Shown here in pieces: positions 18,063 to 27,843 of a stretch of DNA of 64,000 nt. Each line of letters starts with the position of its first letter. The stretch's first letter is position 1. Under the pieces are notes generated by a model. That model had not been told where the DNA came from. It ran no database searches and worked only from the letters and a program-made list of their open reading frames with translations. Source of the DNA: Ruegeria atlantica (GTDB taxonomy: Bacteria > Pseudomonadota > Alphaproteobacteria > Rhodobacterales > Rhodobacteraceae); contig NZ_WQFE01000004.1 in assembly GCF_013033965.1 (NCBI RefSeq), positions 1 through 64,000 on the forward strand, written 5' to 3'. A program made the position numbers and the translations under genes.

Positions 18063-19175
18063 ATGGCGCCCAAGCGTCCCAAAGGTGCGGGCGCGTTCCC
18101 GAAGGCGGTCGAAAGCCCCGCGCCAGCAAGACCCGATCCAGATGCGTTATATGCGGCGCTGGATTTGGGAACGAATAGCTGCCGCATGTTGATAGCCCAG
18201 CCCAAGGGCAGCGGGTTCCATGTGGTCGACAGCTTTTCCAAATCCGTGCAATTGGGCGCGGGTTTGGAACGGACCGGACGGTTGTCCCGGTCCTCGATGG
18301 CGCGCACCATTCAGGCGCTGCGCATCTGTCAGCAAAAGCTGAAACGCAACAAGGTCAGGCGCATGCGCCTGGTTGCGACCGAGGCATGCCGACGCGCGAA
18401 AAACTCGCGCGATTTCATTCGACAGGTGAAACGCGAAACCGGCCTGAATCTTGAGATCATCCAGCCCGAGGAAGAGGCGCGCCTTGCCGTGATCTCTTGC
18501 GCCCCACTTGTGTCCACCAAGACCGAGCAGTTGTTGGTCGTCGATATCGGTGGTGGATCGACCGAACTGGTGTGGATCGACATCTCATCCGTGCCACGCC
18601 GGGACCGTCCCGCTGCGATCATGCGGTTGCATCACGGGTTTCACACCACCGAAAGCCCCTTTCCTGCGGCTAAAGTCGTCGACTGGATCAGCGTGCCCCT
18701 GGGTGTTGCAACACTGCGCGATCAGTTCAACGACGTCGAAGATGACTCGGCCCGCTTTGCCCTGATGAGTTGGTTTTTCGAAGAGAACCTAGCTGATTTC
18801 GCGCCTTACAAGGACGAACAGGCCCGATTGGGATTCCAGATCGTCGGCACCAGCGGCACTGTTACAACCGTTGCCGCCTCACATCTTGGGCTCAAGCGCT
18901 ATGACCGCACCAAGGTGGACGGTTTGCGCATGACCAGCGATCAGATTGACAAAGTGATACGAGGGTATCTAGAACTCGGCCCTCAGGGTCGGCGCCGGGA
19001 TCCGCGTATCGGCGATGACCGGCAGGCCCTGATCATGTCCGGCTCGGCCATTTTGCAGGCGCTGTTAAGATGCTGGCCCACCGACCGCCTTTCCGTGGCG
19101 GACCGGGGGCTGCGCGAAGGCTTGCTTTATGCGCAGATGAGTGCGGACGGTGTATTGGAAGACGGACCGTTCTGA
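18063..19175 (+). CDS. ppx: Ppx/GppA family exopolyphosphatase
   Basis: A 370-residue ASKHA-fold phosphatase that removes terminal phosphate from polyphosphate and/or converts pppGpp to ppGpp. Key motifs are [16 protein letters not shown] (phosphate-1), the [11 protein letters not shown] segment, [15 protein letters not shown] (phosphate-2) and [14 protein letters not shown]. It lacks the long C-terminal HD-like domain of E. coli Ppx, as is usual for alphaproteobacterial short forms. It overlaps rlmE by 1 bp (TGATG). A GCCCGACC/GGTCGGGG hairpin lies about 30 bp upstream. Confidence 0.9.
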   Translation: MAPKRPKGAGAFPKAVESPAPARPDPDALYAALDLGTNSCRMLIAQPKGSGFHVVDSFSKSVQLGAGLERTGRLSRSSMARTIQALRICQQKLKRNKVRRMRLVATEACRRAKNSRDFIRQVKRETGLNLEIIQPEEEARLAVISCAPLVSTKTEQLLVVDIGGGSTELVWIDISSVPRRDRPAAIMRLHHGFHTTESPFPAAKVVDWISVPLGVATLRDQFNDVEDDSARFALMSWFFEENLADFAPYKDEQARLGFQIVGTSGTVTTVAASHLGLKRYDRTKVDGLRMTSDQIDKVIRGYLELGPQGRRRDPRIGDDRQALIMSGSAILQALLRCWPTDRLSVADRGLREGLLYAQMSADGVLEDGPF

Positions 19176-19891
19176 TGGCGAAGACACCAAGTGGCAAAAA
19201 CACCTCGGGTCGCGGACAGCGTGACCTGAAGGTCAAGGTTAAGACTGCACGTGGGCGCAAGCTCAGCTCGACCCGTTGGCTCGAGCGGCAGTTGAACGAC
19301 CCTTATGTGAAGCGTGCGCAGGTCGAAGGGTATCGTGGGCGGGCTGCGTTCAAAATCCTCGAGTTGGATGATAAATTCCGCTTTCTCGTTCCCGGAGCAC
19401 GTGTCGTCGATCTGGGCTGCGCCCCCGGTGGCTGGCTGCAAGTGGCCGTCAAACGTGTGAACGCGCTGGGCGAAAAGTCCGGCAAACGGATCGGCACAGT
19501 TCTGGGCGTTGATCTGCAAGAGGTTGAACCCGTGGCTGGTGCAGAGGCACATGTGCTGGACTTCATGGAAGACGATGCCGACGAAAAGGTCAAAGAGTGG
19601 CTGGGCGGCAAGGCGGACGTGGTGATGTCTGACATGGCAGCGTCGTCCTCGGGGCACAAACAAACCGACCACCTGCGGATCATGGCGCTGTGTGAAACAG
19701 CGGCCTATTTCGCCTTTGACGTATTGGAAGAAGGCGGCACGTTTGTCGCCAAGGTTCTGGCTGGCGGCGCCGAAGGCGATCTGCAGAAGCTTTTGAAACA
19801 GAAGTTCGACAAGGTTGCGAATGTGAAGCCGCCCGCATCACGCTCGGACAGTTCCGAGAAGTTTGTTGTCGCAACCGGTTTCCGCGGCTAG
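19175..19891 (+). CDS. rlmE: 23S rRNA 2'-O-methyltransferase RlmE (FtsJ/RrmJ)
   Basis: A 238-residue FtsJ-family enzyme that methylates the 2'-OH of U2552 in the 23S A-loop. Visible are [16 protein letters not shown] with the catalytic Lys, SAM motif [15 protein letters not shown], the [10 protein letters not shown] segment with the catalytic Asp and [12 protein letters not shown] with the second catalytic Lys. The basic N-terminal 40 residues are an extension common in alphaproteobacteria. The ATG in TGATG overlaps the ppx stop, indicating coupling, so the more upstream frame within ppx is not used. Confidence 0.95.
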   Translation: MAKTPSGKNTSGRGQRDLKVKVKTARGRKLSSTRWLERQLNDPYVKRAQVEGYRGRAAFKILELDDKFRFLVPGARVVDLGCAPGGWLQVAVKRVNALGEKSGKRIGTVLGVDLQEVEPVAGAEAHVLDFMEDDADEKVKEWLGGKADVVMSDMAASSSGHKQTDHLRIMALCETAAYFAFDVLEEGGTFVAKVLAGGAEGDLQKLLKQKFDKVANVKPPASRSDSSEKFVVATGFRG

Positions 19892-19892
19892 A

Positions 19893-20081
19893 TCAGTCGT
19901 CCAAAGAAATCCGATCCTCGGTCAGCACCTGTTCGCGCAATGAAGCCGCGGCAATACCTTGGATCAACAGTGCTTCGCCGTGATTGATGTATTCGGGCGG
20001 TCTTGCCCGCAATTCCTCTATCCGTTGCAGCAAAGCCAATGGCTTTTTCAGCGCCGACGTGTGGACCGGTTTTAGAAACAT
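19893..20081 (-). CDS. Conserved small hypothetical protein
   Basis: A 62-residue mostly helical protein with no domain I recognise; it contains RIEELRARPPEYINHGEALL. It has a good ribosome site (AGGTGA six bases before the ATG) and ends 1 bp from the convergent rlmE stop. These points favour a real gene over a shadow, but no function can be given. A slightly longer frame (to 20088) on the same strand is out of register and less likely. Confidence 0.55.
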   Translation of the reverse strand: MFLKPVHTSALKKPLALLQRIEELRARPPEYINHGEALLIQGIAAASLREQVLTEDRISLDD

Positions 20082-20178
20082 GTGTCACCTATGGTCTGAG
20101 GCAAACGCCGCCTCAGCCCAATCGGTAACTTTGAAATTTGCCGGGAAAATGACGGAAACCGGGCCAAGCCATGCCGTT

Positions 20179-22080
20179 TCAGCGGCCCAGCTGTTCCTTT
20201 AACTGTAAAAGGTTAGGGTCCTCGGGGATGAACTTTAGCCCCCGCTCCAGAACATCGCGCGCGGCCTGGGGACCGCGATTGATCTGCGCCAGCTGCACCA
20301 GCATTGGCCAGGCTTCGGCGCGTTGCGGGTCCAGCGCGACGACCTCTTGAAACGCCTGCTCGGCAGCCGCCGCGTTGCGGAACGTCAGGGCCATCCCGCC
20401 AAGCACAAGATGCGTTTCGGGAAAATCCAGACGGTTGGAAATCGCAGCCTGCCACTCAGACATGCCCTGCCCCGACAACTGACGTTGTTCGGTCGTTAGG
20501 GCCTGCGGTTGAATGTTCAGGAACTCTTTTGCAGCCGAAATGCGAACATTTTTCAGCGGGTCGGACAGCAGCGGCTCAAGCCGTTGAATTTGATCGGACA
20601 AGCTCGCCTGCCGCTGCAGCGGTGCCGCGTTTGCGCGAACCAGAGCGTCCTCATCTTCCAATAGCCCAGCCATTCTGGCCGCTACATCAACGGACCCAAA
20701 AGGTTGAAGCAGATAGGCGGCTGTGGCGCGCACGATACCGGGTTGATCACGGTCGGTCGCGATGTCCAATAGTTCCTCAGGTCCTTCCGCGCGACCCAAC
20801 GTTGCGGCCTGAAAGGCCGACCCGAAATGCGGCTTTCGATGCGCGCTGTCCGGGAACCAGCGTTCGATTTGTTGGGCCGCCCATGTCTGATCCTGATCCG
20901 AGTGGCAATCGGTACAGGCATCCTGCCCCAGCCCCAAATCAGGACGCGGCACGCGAAAGCTGTGATCGCGCCTGCCGTCGGCACCCATATAGACACGCTC
21001 GATCATGTGGCAGGATTTGCACTGCGCACCCTCGCTGCCATCTGCGTGGTAGTGATGTTCCGGCGTGTCGTAGTCTTTGGCCGTCAGAGTGGGAAACCTC
21101 GGGTTCGCGGCCAGCGAATGACACTGCGTACACACCCCGTTTCCATCCGCCTTTAGCGTTGCGCTATGCGGCTCGTGGCAATCCATGCAGCCCACGCCGC
21201 GATCGTACATTTTGGACTGCAGAAACGAGCCATAAACATAGACTTCATCCAGAATCTGCCCGTCCGGGTGGTACAGTCCCGGTCGAAGTACCGCCAGATT
21301 ATATGCGTCATGGTAGGGCGTCCCGGGCAACGGATTGCCGTCCCCATGCGCCTCGCGACGGGAATGACAACCCGCACATTGCTGAATCTCGGCCTCAGTC
21401 TGGCCCTTTCCCCAATCTACCGGGAACCCCGTGTCGCCAAGCCCTGAGGGCAGGCTTTGCCCGCGGACCCAGTCGATATGTGTGGACCCGGGACCGTGGC
21501 ATGCTTCACACCCTACCCCGATCTCAGCCTGGGTCGAGTTATAGGTGCGCGTTTCGGGCTCGTAATTCTTTTCAAAACCGGTTGCATGGCATTCAGCACA
21601 GCGTGCATTCCAGTTCTTATACGGCCCGGTCCAGTGCAATCCATCGTCAGGGGGTAAATCCTGATCGGGATAAAGGTGAAACCACCGCTTGTTCCGGGTA
21701 TCCCAGACAACATCGAAACTTTGCAACCGGCCGGGTTCCGTTTCGAACAGGTACTGCTGTAACGGTTCGATACCAACGACGGAGTGTACGCCGTATTCTG
21801 TGGTCACCCCGTCCTTTTCTGTCACCTTTGCATTCAAACCATCTTGGGCGCTGGAAAACTCCACCGACATCCCGTCATGGTCGAACCGCGTTCCATCAAA
21901 ATCGGCGACAACCGCGCCGTCTTCGACTTCGGTCCAGGCCAGCGCGTGATGAGATTTGGACCACGCTGCCGCCTCGTCCTTATGACATTCGGCACATTGA
22001 TCCGACCCGACATAGGTCGGAGACTGACCAAAGGCGGCCACAGGCACTAGCAACCCTGCGCAAAGTGCCAGAAATTTCAC
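20179..22080 (-). CDS. Exported octaheme cytochrome c with HEAT/TPR C-terminal half
   Basis: A 633-residue periplasmic protein with signal peptide MKFLALCAGLLVPVAAFGQ. Eight CXXCH haem sites occur in the first ~400 residues (CAECH twice, CEACH, CAGCH, CMDCH, CTQCH, CKSCH, CTDCH), consistent with a cytochrome c554/octaheme fold. There is no CXXCK site of the nitrite-reductase type. The last ~200 residues look like HEAT-type helical repeats followed by TPR-like helices (FRNAAAAEQAFQEVVALDP). Redox role and partners are unknown. Translation starts at GTG, overlapping the brkB-like stop by 4 bp (GTGA). Confidence 0.85.
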   Translation of the reverse strand: MKFLALCAGLLVPVAAFGQSPTYVGSDQCAECHKDEAAAWSKSHHALAWTEVEDGAVVADFDGTRFDHDGMSVEFSSAQDGLNAKVTEKDGVTTEYGVHSVVGIEPLQQYLFETEPGRLQSFDVVWDTRNKRWFHLYPDQDLPPDDGLHWTGPYKNWNARCAECHATGFEKNYEPETRTYNSTQAEIGVGCEACHGPGSTHIDWVRGQSLPSGLGDTGFPVDWGKGQTEAEIQQCAGCHSRREAHGDGNPLPGTPYHDAYNLAVLRPGLYHPDGQILDEVYVYGSFLQSKMYDRGVGCMDCHEPHSATLKADGNGVCTQCHSLAANPRFPTLTAKDYDTPEHHYHADGSEGAQCKSCHMIERVYMGADGRRDHSFRVPRPDLGLGQDACTDCHSDQDQTWAAQQIERWFPDSAHRKPHFGSAFQAATLGRAEGPEELLDIATDRDQPGIVRATAAYLLQPFGSVDVAARMAGLLEDEDALVRANAAPLQRQASLSDQIQRLEPLLSDPLKNVRISAAKEFLNIQPQALTTEQRQLSGQGMSEWQAAISNRLDFPETHLVLGGMALTFRNAAAAEQAFQEVVALDPQRAEAWPMLVQLAQINRGPQAARDVLERGLKFIPEDPNLLQLKEQLGR

Positions 22081-22943
22081 TGAGAGCTCCGATCCTGATT
22101 GTCTTCAAGATCCATCAACGCACCGTTGTATTCGGCCCCAAGAATCAGAATGGCCGCACACAGGTACAAAAAGATCAGCGCCGCCATGACCCCGGCCAAT
22201 CCCGCATACGTGGCGCTATAGGTGGCGAATTGAGCGATATAGATCGAGAACCCCCACCCGCCTGCGGCCCACAAGGCCAACGTCAGCATAACACCTGGAA
22301 GGATTTGCATCAGCTTGTGTCGCCGCGTCGGCAGAATCAGATGCGCCAGCAGAACGGTCCCGGCCGGAACCGCAACGGTAAAAGTCCAGCGCAAGCGGTC
22401 CACCGACAACCAGTCTGAAACGTTCACATCGGTCTTCTCGCTCACCAATTGGGTATAGGCAGGCAATACAACCTCGACCGCGGCAATGCCCAAGATGGCC
22501 ACTCCACCAACGATCACAAGACCCAGACACAGTAACCGGGTTTTCCAGAACGGCCAGACGTCACTGTCGTGGTAGGCCTGGTTCATGGCCGCCCGCACCG
22601 CCATCACACCGTTCGAGGCGAAGAAAATCGCCAAAAGACCACCAAGTGTAATAACGCCCGAGCCGGATTCTTGCAGAACAGCCCGCAATTCAGCCACGAT
22701 TGGCCCCGCAACGTCCTTGGGCCACGCCCCGAAAACCAGCTCAATCAATTCGTCGGTGACATACCCCTGGGACAACGACCCCGCCAAAGCCACGGTGAAC
22801 AGGACAAAAGGAAACAGCGCCAGCATCAACGACATTGCGACGTGGCTGCTCATGACGAACCCGTTTTTGTTGTTGAACCGAACAACGGCCAGCCACAGCG
22901 CCTGAACCGGTCGGCCAATAGAGGGAATCACACGTGCATTCAT
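22077..22943 (-). CDS. YihY/BrkB-family inner membrane protein
   Basis: A 288-residue polytopic membrane protein of the YihY/virulence factor BrkB family (formerly RNase BN). Typical are the N-terminal FNNKNGFVMSSHVAMSLMLALFPFVLF, the AIFFASNGVMAVRAAMNQAYH segment and six predicted membrane helices, ending with LYLCAAILILGAEYNGAL. Function is uncertain; a transporter or lipid-related role has been proposed for relatives. It is the first gene of a two-gene operon with the octaheme cytochrome and overlaps that gene by 4 bp. Confidence 0.88.
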   Translation of the reverse strand: MNARVIPSIGRPVQALWLAVVRFNNKNGFVMSSHVAMSLMLALFPFVLFTVALAGSLSQGYVTDELIELVFGAWPKDVAGPIVAELRAVLQESGSGVITLGGLLAIFFASNGVMAVRAAMNQAYHDSDVWPFWKTRLLCLGLVIVGGVAILGIAAVEVVLPAYTQLVSEKTDVNVSDWLSVDRLRWTFTVAVPAGTVLLAHLILPTRRHKLMQILPGVMLTLALWAAGGWGFSIYIAQFATYSATYAGLAGVMAALIFLYLCAAILILGAEYNGALMDLEDNQDRSSQ

Positions 22944-23121
22944 GCGCTCAGCCTAACCCGCCGCGCCTTTCCTCTGAAATGGCAAATCCCTTCATAACGT
23001 AAAATATCCCGCACAAATATCTGGGCACATTGCAGAATCCTATCCAGCTATGCAGGTTCGCCTTCCAGACTGACCACCTTTCGGTGTAACGTTCTACGCG
23101 GCATCACAGGCGGGCTAGACG

Positions 23122-24207
23122 ATGATTTTGGAACCTGATCAGAATACGGGCGGCCCGCGACTGAAACTTTCGGTTGTTCGGGACACGGCAATTGTCGCCA
23201 CGCTGATCGTGCTGGGACTTTATGCAGGTTCCGCGTTTTTGATTCCGCTGACCATGGCATTATTGATCAACGTTTTGATCATTGCGCTGAGCGACCGGGT
23301 TATCGCGATGGCGCGGGTGCCCGTCTGGCTGGCCAACATCGCTGCCGTCACGGTCGTCCTGGCCGGTTTGTTCGTGATCATGTACATCCTCGGCAGTCAG
23401 GCGACGCAGTTCGCCCGCTCTATCAACACATATGAAAATCAGTTCGACGGCGCAGTGAACCGGATCACCGGGCTGGTTGGCAATGACGTCACCACGTTCA
23501 TTCGCGACAATCTGGTCAGTATCGACATGTCCTATGTCGCGCGCGTGTTACTGAGCAGCGCAACATCGTTGCTGAACCAGTTTTTCCTGATCAGCCTCTA
23601 CGTTGCCTTCCTGATGGCCGAACGTCTGGCTTTTCGCAAAAAGATCCAACTGGCTGCGGGACACCCTGAAACCGGGGCTGAATTCACAGCCATTCTGGAT
23701 GCGATCACGTTCAGCCTGCAGCGCTATGTCGGGGTGAAAACCTTCATCAGCCTCGTCACGGCGGGCATCAGCTATAGCGTCTTCAAGGTGCTTGGCCTTG
23801 AATACGCCGAGACATGGGCCGTTTTGACCTTTGCGCTGAACTTCATCCCGTCCATCGGTTCGATTATCGCGGTGATTTTTCCGGCCATGATTGCCCTGGT
23901 TCAATATGAAACGATCGGCCCCTTTCTGATCATCGTATTGGGCTGCGGAACCATCCAGTTCCTGATCGGCAATTTCGTGGACCCCGCCTTGCTGGGCCGG
24001 TCACTGAATATGTCCACGTTTCTCGTGATCCTCGCGCTGACTTTCTGGACAACCGTCTGGGGCCTGATCGGAGCGTTCCTGAGTGTTCCATTGACCGTCT
24101 GCATTCTGATCATTTTCAGCCATATCCCCGCGCTTAGGCCGGTGGCCATTCTGATGTCTCTTGATGGCCGCCTTGGTGACGACAACGTGCCCGCGCGGAC
24201 CCAGTAA
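23122..24207 (+). CDS. AI-2E family transporter (PerM/YhhQ-like permease)
   Basis: A 361-residue membrane protein of the AI-2E transporter family (PF01594), with about eight hydrophobic segments. A pair lies near residues 20-60, and the C-terminal half carries the family pattern ALNFIPSIGSIIAVIFPAMIAL and NFVDPALLGRSLNMS. Substrates range from autoinducer-2 to Na+/H+ in studied members, so none is assigned here. It is followed after 3 bp by the deacetylase-like gene. Confidence 0.88.
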   Translation: MILEPDQNTGGPRLKLSVVRDTAIVATLIVLGLYAGSAFLIPLTMALLINVLIIALSDRVIAMARVPVWLANIAAVTVVLAGLFVIMYILGSQATQFARSINTYENQFDGAVNRITGLVGNDVTTFIRDNLVSIDMSYVARVLLSSATSLLNQFFLISLYVAFLMAERLAFRKKIQLAAGHPETGAEFTAILDAITFSLQRYVGVKTFISLVTAGISYSVFKVLGLEYAETWAVLTFALNFIPSIGSIIAVIFPAMIALVQYETIGPFLIIVLGCGTIQFLIGNFVDPALLGRSLNMSTFLVILALTFWTTVWGLIGAFLSVPLTVCILIIFSHIPALRPVAILMSLDGRLGDDNVPARTQ

Positions 24208-24210
24208 CCT

Positions 24211-25323
24211 GTGCACAACCCCATTTTCATAGGGTCCGAGATCTATCGCCACTCGACCTATGGCTCAAAGCACCCACTGGCCATTCCACGTGTTTCAACC
24301 GTCATGGACCTTTGCCGCGCATTGGGCTGGCTTAACTCGGGGAACTACAGGGTCAGCCCCTGCGCGAAGCCCAGTGCGCTGCACCGCTTTCACACGCCGG
24401 ACTACATCGAGGCGTTGCAGGCTGCGGAGAAGGCCCAAAGCGTATCGGATGACGTCCGTGCGACCTATGCGCTGGGCACATTGTCCAACCCGGTATTCCC
24501 CGAGATGTATCGGCGTCCGGCCACCGCCGCCGGAGGGTCCATGTTGGGTGCCGAACTGATCCGCGATGGCGGGATCGTGTTCAATCCTGCTGGCGGAACA
24601 CACCACGGCCTGCCCGACCGCGCCAACGGGTTTTGCTATCTGAACGACCCGGTGCTGGCGATCCTTACACTGCTGCAGATGGGTTTGGATCGGGTTGCCT
24701 ACATCGATATCGACGCCCATCACTGCGATGGGGTCGAGGCCGCTTTCCAAGATTCAGACAAGGTCCGGATGATTTCCATTCACGAATGCCGCCGATGGCC
24801 ATTTACCGGAAGGCTCGAAGATGACGCGGGTGGCGCAGCATTTAACCTGCCGGTGGCCCGCGGCCTCAACGATGACGAGTTTGATGCCATACTCGACCAA
24901 TTGATCCTGCCCGCGACCGAGGCGTTCAAACCGCAGGCCCTTGTCCTGCAATGTGGTGCTGACGCGGTTGCCGAGGACCCGCTATCGCGCCTAACGCTGT
25001 CCAACAACTCTCATTGGAAAGCCGTTGCCGCGCTGAAAGGCCTTGCGCCCCGCGTTCTGGTTCTGGGCGGCGGCGGGTACAACCCCTGGTCGGTTGGTCG
25101 CTTATGGACCGGTGTTTGGGCCACGTTAAACGGATTTGATATTCCCAAGACACTGGCAGAGGACACCCAATCCATTCTGAGCGCACTGAACTGGAAGCGG
25201 CGTGCTGGCCGGAACCGTCCTAATCATTGGCTTCGAAGCCTGCGCGACGCTCCAAATCACGGCCATATCCGGCCGGAACTGAAGGAAGATTTGCGTCAGC
25301 TGCGCGCGCGGATTTCACAGTAG
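24211..25323 (+). CDS. Histone deacetylase-like amidohydrolase (AcuC/acetylpolyamine type)
   Basis: A 370-residue zinc hydrolase of the arginase/deacetylase fold. The HH pair is in GGTHHGLPDRANGFCYLND, zinc ligands are in YIDIDAHHCDGVEAAF, and the catalytic loop Gly/Tyr is LGGGGYNPWS. Bacterial relatives deacetylate acetyl-CoA synthetase (AcuC) or acetylpolyamines; the sequence does not decide which. It starts with GTG 3 bp after the permease gene, so the two are probably cotranscribed. Confidence 0.88.
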   Translation: MHNPIFIGSEIYRHSTYGSKHPLAIPRVSTVMDLCRALGWLNSGNYRVSPCAKPSALHRFHTPDYIEALQAAEKAQSVSDDVRATYALGTLSNPVFPEMYRRPATAAGGSMLGAELIRDGGIVFNPAGGTHHGLPDRANGFCYLNDPVLAILTLLQMGLDRVAYIDIDAHHCDGVEAAFQDSDKVRMISIHECRRWPFTGRLEDDAGGAAFNLPVARGLNDDEFDAILDQLILPATEAFKPQALVLQCGADAVAEDPLSRLTLSNNSHWKAVAALKGLAPRVLVLGGGGYNPWSVGRLWTGVWATLNGFDIPKTLAEDTQSILSALNWKRRAGRNRPNHWLRSLRDAPNHGHIRPELKEDLRQLRARISQ

Positions 25324-25430
25324 ATCAGCGAGACAAAGGCTGCTAACATACCGCTGTTACAGGACATTTTCTAATCACCACTCAAAATACAAATTCAGTT
25401 TCAAATGCTGATGTCGATTGGATCCGCCAA

Positions 25431-26408
25431 ATGAATGCACTTAATCAGATAAATGATCTTAAAACCCGCATGGGACAATCGATCATCGGACAGACCGACG
25501 TGATCAACCGATTGCTGATCGGGATTCTGGCCAACGGCAACTTGCTGATTGAAGGGTTGCCCGGTCTGGCCAAGACCCGCGCGGTCAAAGCAATGGCCCG
25601 CAATCTGGACGCGCGTTTCAGCCGTATCCAGTTTACCCCGGACCTGCTGCCCTCGGATGTCACGGGCACTGAGGTGTTTCAACAAACCGATGACGGCGGC
25701 ACGTTCCGGTTCGAACCCGGCCCGATCTTTGCCAATATCGTTCTGGCCGACGAGATCAACCGCGCCCCCGCCAAGGTTCAGGCTGCCTTGCTTGAGGCGA
25801 TGGAAGAACGGCAGGTAACTGTCTCGGGAACAACCCATAAAATGGAACCGCTGTTCATTGTGATGGCGACCCAAAACCCAATCGAACAAGAAGGAACCTA
25901 TCCATTGCCCGAGGCGCAGATGGACCGGTTCCTGATGCACGTTCAGATCACTTACCCTCCGGTCGAGGACGAGGTTGAAGTGATCCGTTTGGTTCGCGGG
26001 GAAGAGATTGCAGCGGGCAAAAGCGGATCAAAAGAAACGCCGCCGACAATCCCTCAGGACGCTGTATTCGCTGCGCGGGCCGAAATCGGCCAGATCCACG
26101 TGTCCGACGCTATGGATCGCTATATGGCCGATTTGGTGCAGGCCACACGAACTCCGGGCGCCCTGAGCGAAGAACTGGCCAGCTGGATCGACATCGGCGC
26201 CAGCCCACGCGCCTCGCTGGCGTTAGACAAATGCGGGCGAGTGCATGCCTGGATGAACCAGCGCGACTATGTCGACCCAGCCGACATTCGTGCCATCGCA
26301 CATGACGTGTTACGCCACCGCATCACTCTAAGCTTCGAAGCACAAGGTAGCGCCAAAACGGCAGATGATGTGATTTCGGAATTCCTGCAGCTTGTTGCGC
26401 TGCCCTGA
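25431..26408 (+). CDS. MoxR-family AAA+ ATPase
   Basis: A 325-residue AAA+ ATPase of the MoxR class, which works with von Willebrand factor A (VWA) proteins as a chaperone or activator. Walker A is EGLPGLAKTRAVK, Walker B is VLADEINRAPAKVQ, sensor 1 is VMATQNPIEQEGTYPLPEAQ, and the winged-helix lid follows (ASPRASLALDKCGRVHAW). It is the first gene of a tight six-gene operon with DUF58, DUF4381, two VWA proteins and a BatD-like protein. The last five overlap by about 1-4 bp; DUF58 starts 17 bp downstream. Confidence 0.95.
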   Translation: MNALNQINDLKTRMGQSIIGQTDVINRLLIGILANGNLLIEGLPGLAKTRAVKAMARNLDARFSRIQFTPDLLPSDVTGTEVFQQTDDGGTFRFEPGPIFANIVLADEINRAPAKVQAALLEAMEERQVTVSGTTHKMEPLFIVMATQNPIEQEGTYPLPEAQMDRFLMHVQITYPPVEDEVEVIRLVRGEEIAAGKSGSKETPPTIPQDAVFAARAEIGQIHVSDAMDRYMADLVQATRTPGALSEELASWIDIGASPRASLALDKCGRVHAWMNQRDYVDPADIRAIAHDVLRHRITLSFEAQGSAKTADDVISEFLQLVALP

Positions 26409-26425
26409 GACCAAAGGAACGCCGC

Positions 26426-27373
26426 GTGTCCCAGACCGCCGCATATCCCAATGACCCTCGCATTCACGTTGATGCGGACCACCTGTTGCGGTTGGGTCTA
26501 AACTCGCGCGCGCTCAGCCTTTTGCCCCGCCAACCAGCCCGATCCATCCTGAACGGCCGGCATGCCTCGCGCCTGCGGGGACGCGGTCTGAACTTTGAAG
26601 AGCTGCGAAACTATTTGCCCGGAGATGATATCCGTACCATCGACTGGAAAGTGACCGCGCGCACCGGAAAGCCCCACGTTAGGGTCTATACTGAGGAACG
26701 CGACCGTCCGGCCCTTTTGCTGGTGGATCAGCGCGTTTCGATGTTTTTTGGCACAAAAGTCTACATGAAATCGGTCATCGCGGCCGAAGCAGCGGCAATC
26801 GCGGCGCACCGCGTGCTGGCTCAAGGTGATCGTGTTGGCGGGATCGTCTTTGGCGATTCCGATTTGGCCGAACACCGACCCCAACGCCACCCCGCCGCAC
26901 TGACACGGTTTCTGTCATCCGTGGGCGCGCTGAATTCAAACCTCCGCGCGACGTTGCGGTGTGAACCAACCGTGGCTTTGAATGATGTCCTGAAACAAGC
27001 CGCGCAGATTGCGAATACCAATAGCTTGGTGTGCGTCTTTTCAGATTTCGATGGGTTGAATGATGTGTCAGAGAAGCTACTGAGCAGACTTTCCGCGTCG
27101 AATGATCTGATATTGTTCAATATTTCCGACCCCAGCTCACGTGAACTTGCCCCGAACCTCCGGCTTACAGTGTCCGATGGCGACCGGCAGATTGAACTCG
27201 ACAGCTCGGACCCTGACTTGTCGCGCCGAATAAGAACAGCGCTGGAAGATCGCCTTGCTCAACTGCAAACGTGGTCGCGCCGCTATGGCTTTCCCGTTGT
27301 ACCGCTGACCACAGCGGAACCCACGCTGGACCAGTTGCTTAAGTTGTTTGGTCACTCCGGAGGCCAAAGATGA
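26426..27373 (+). CDS. DUF58 domain protein of the MoxR/Bat operon
   Basis: A 315-residue cytoplasmic protein of the DUF58 family, which has a degenerate VWA-like fold and nearly always follows moxR. The hallmark is LPGDDIRTIDWKVTARTGKPHVRVYTEE at residues 65-92, followed by the VWA-like LLVDQRVSMFFG. It starts with GTG (AAAGGA upstream) and its stop overlaps the next ATG (ATGA). It probably acts as substrate adaptor or partner of the MoxR ATPase. Confidence 0.9.
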   Translation: MSQTAAYPNDPRIHVDADHLLRLGLNSRALSLLPRQPARSILNGRHASRLRGRGLNFEELRNYLPGDDIRTIDWKVTARTGKPHVRVYTEERDRPALLLVDQRVSMFFGTKVYMKSVIAAEAAAIAAHRVLAQGDRVGGIVFGDSDLAEHRPQRHPAALTRFLSSVGALNSNLRATLRCEPTVALNDVLKQAAQIANTNSLVCVFSDFDGLNDVSEKLLSRLSASNDLILFNISDPSSRELAPNLRLTVSDGDRQIELDSSDPDLSRRIRTALEDRLAQLQTWSRRYGFPVVPLTTAEPTLDQLLKLFGHSGGQR

Positions 27374-27843
27374 GTGTCGATGTCGAAGGCAAATCGCTGG
27401 TGGACCTGCTGGATATGCTGGAACCCGCCCCGGTGCCCGAACCTATTTCCATGGTGCCTCAAACCTGGGGATGGGGTGTTTTGGCCATAGTCCTTTCTGG
27501 GCTTATCATCCTTGGCATTTTTGCCTTTCTTCGCCACCGCCAAACGAACGCTTACCGGCGCGAAGCATTGGCCGAATTGGCGGCGTCAGACAACGATGCC
27601 GCAAAGATCGCCGAAATACTCCGCCGGACGGCTTTGGCTGCATACCCACGTAAAAAAGTCGCAGCATTACATGGGGGAGATTGGGCAAACTTCCTGAACC
27701 AAACATCTGACAATGTTAGCTTTACTGATAGCGATGGTCGCCAACTTGCGGAGGCGCCTTACAGAATGATCAAAGCCAATCCTGATCTTGCCGCCCTCGC
27801 GCGAAACTGGATCAAGTCTCACAAGCGGGACCGGACAGCGTGA
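27370..27843 (+). CDS. DUF4381 membrane protein of the MoxR/Bat operon
   Basis: A 157-residue protein with one strong membrane helix near residues 36-56 (WGVLAIVLSGLIILGIFAFL) and a helical cytoplasmic domain containing RTALAAYPRKKVAALHGGDWANFL, typical of DUF4381. These proteins occur only within MoxR/VWA operons. It overlaps both neighbours by a few bases, indicating stoichiometric expression with the Bat complex. Confidence 0.88.
   Translation: MSVDVEGKSLVDLLDMLEPAPVPEPISMVPQTWGWGVLAIVLSGLIILGIFAFLRHRQTNAYRREALAELAASDNDAAKIAEILRRTALAAYPRKKVAALHGGDWANFLNQTSDNVSFTDSDGRQLAEAPYRMIKANPDLAALARNWIKSHKRDRTA

Noticed and set aside
20304..22418. A 704-codon plus-strand frame opposite the octaheme cytochrome
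   Set aside because: Pro/Arg-rich antisense shadow of a gene with eight haem motifs on the other strand.
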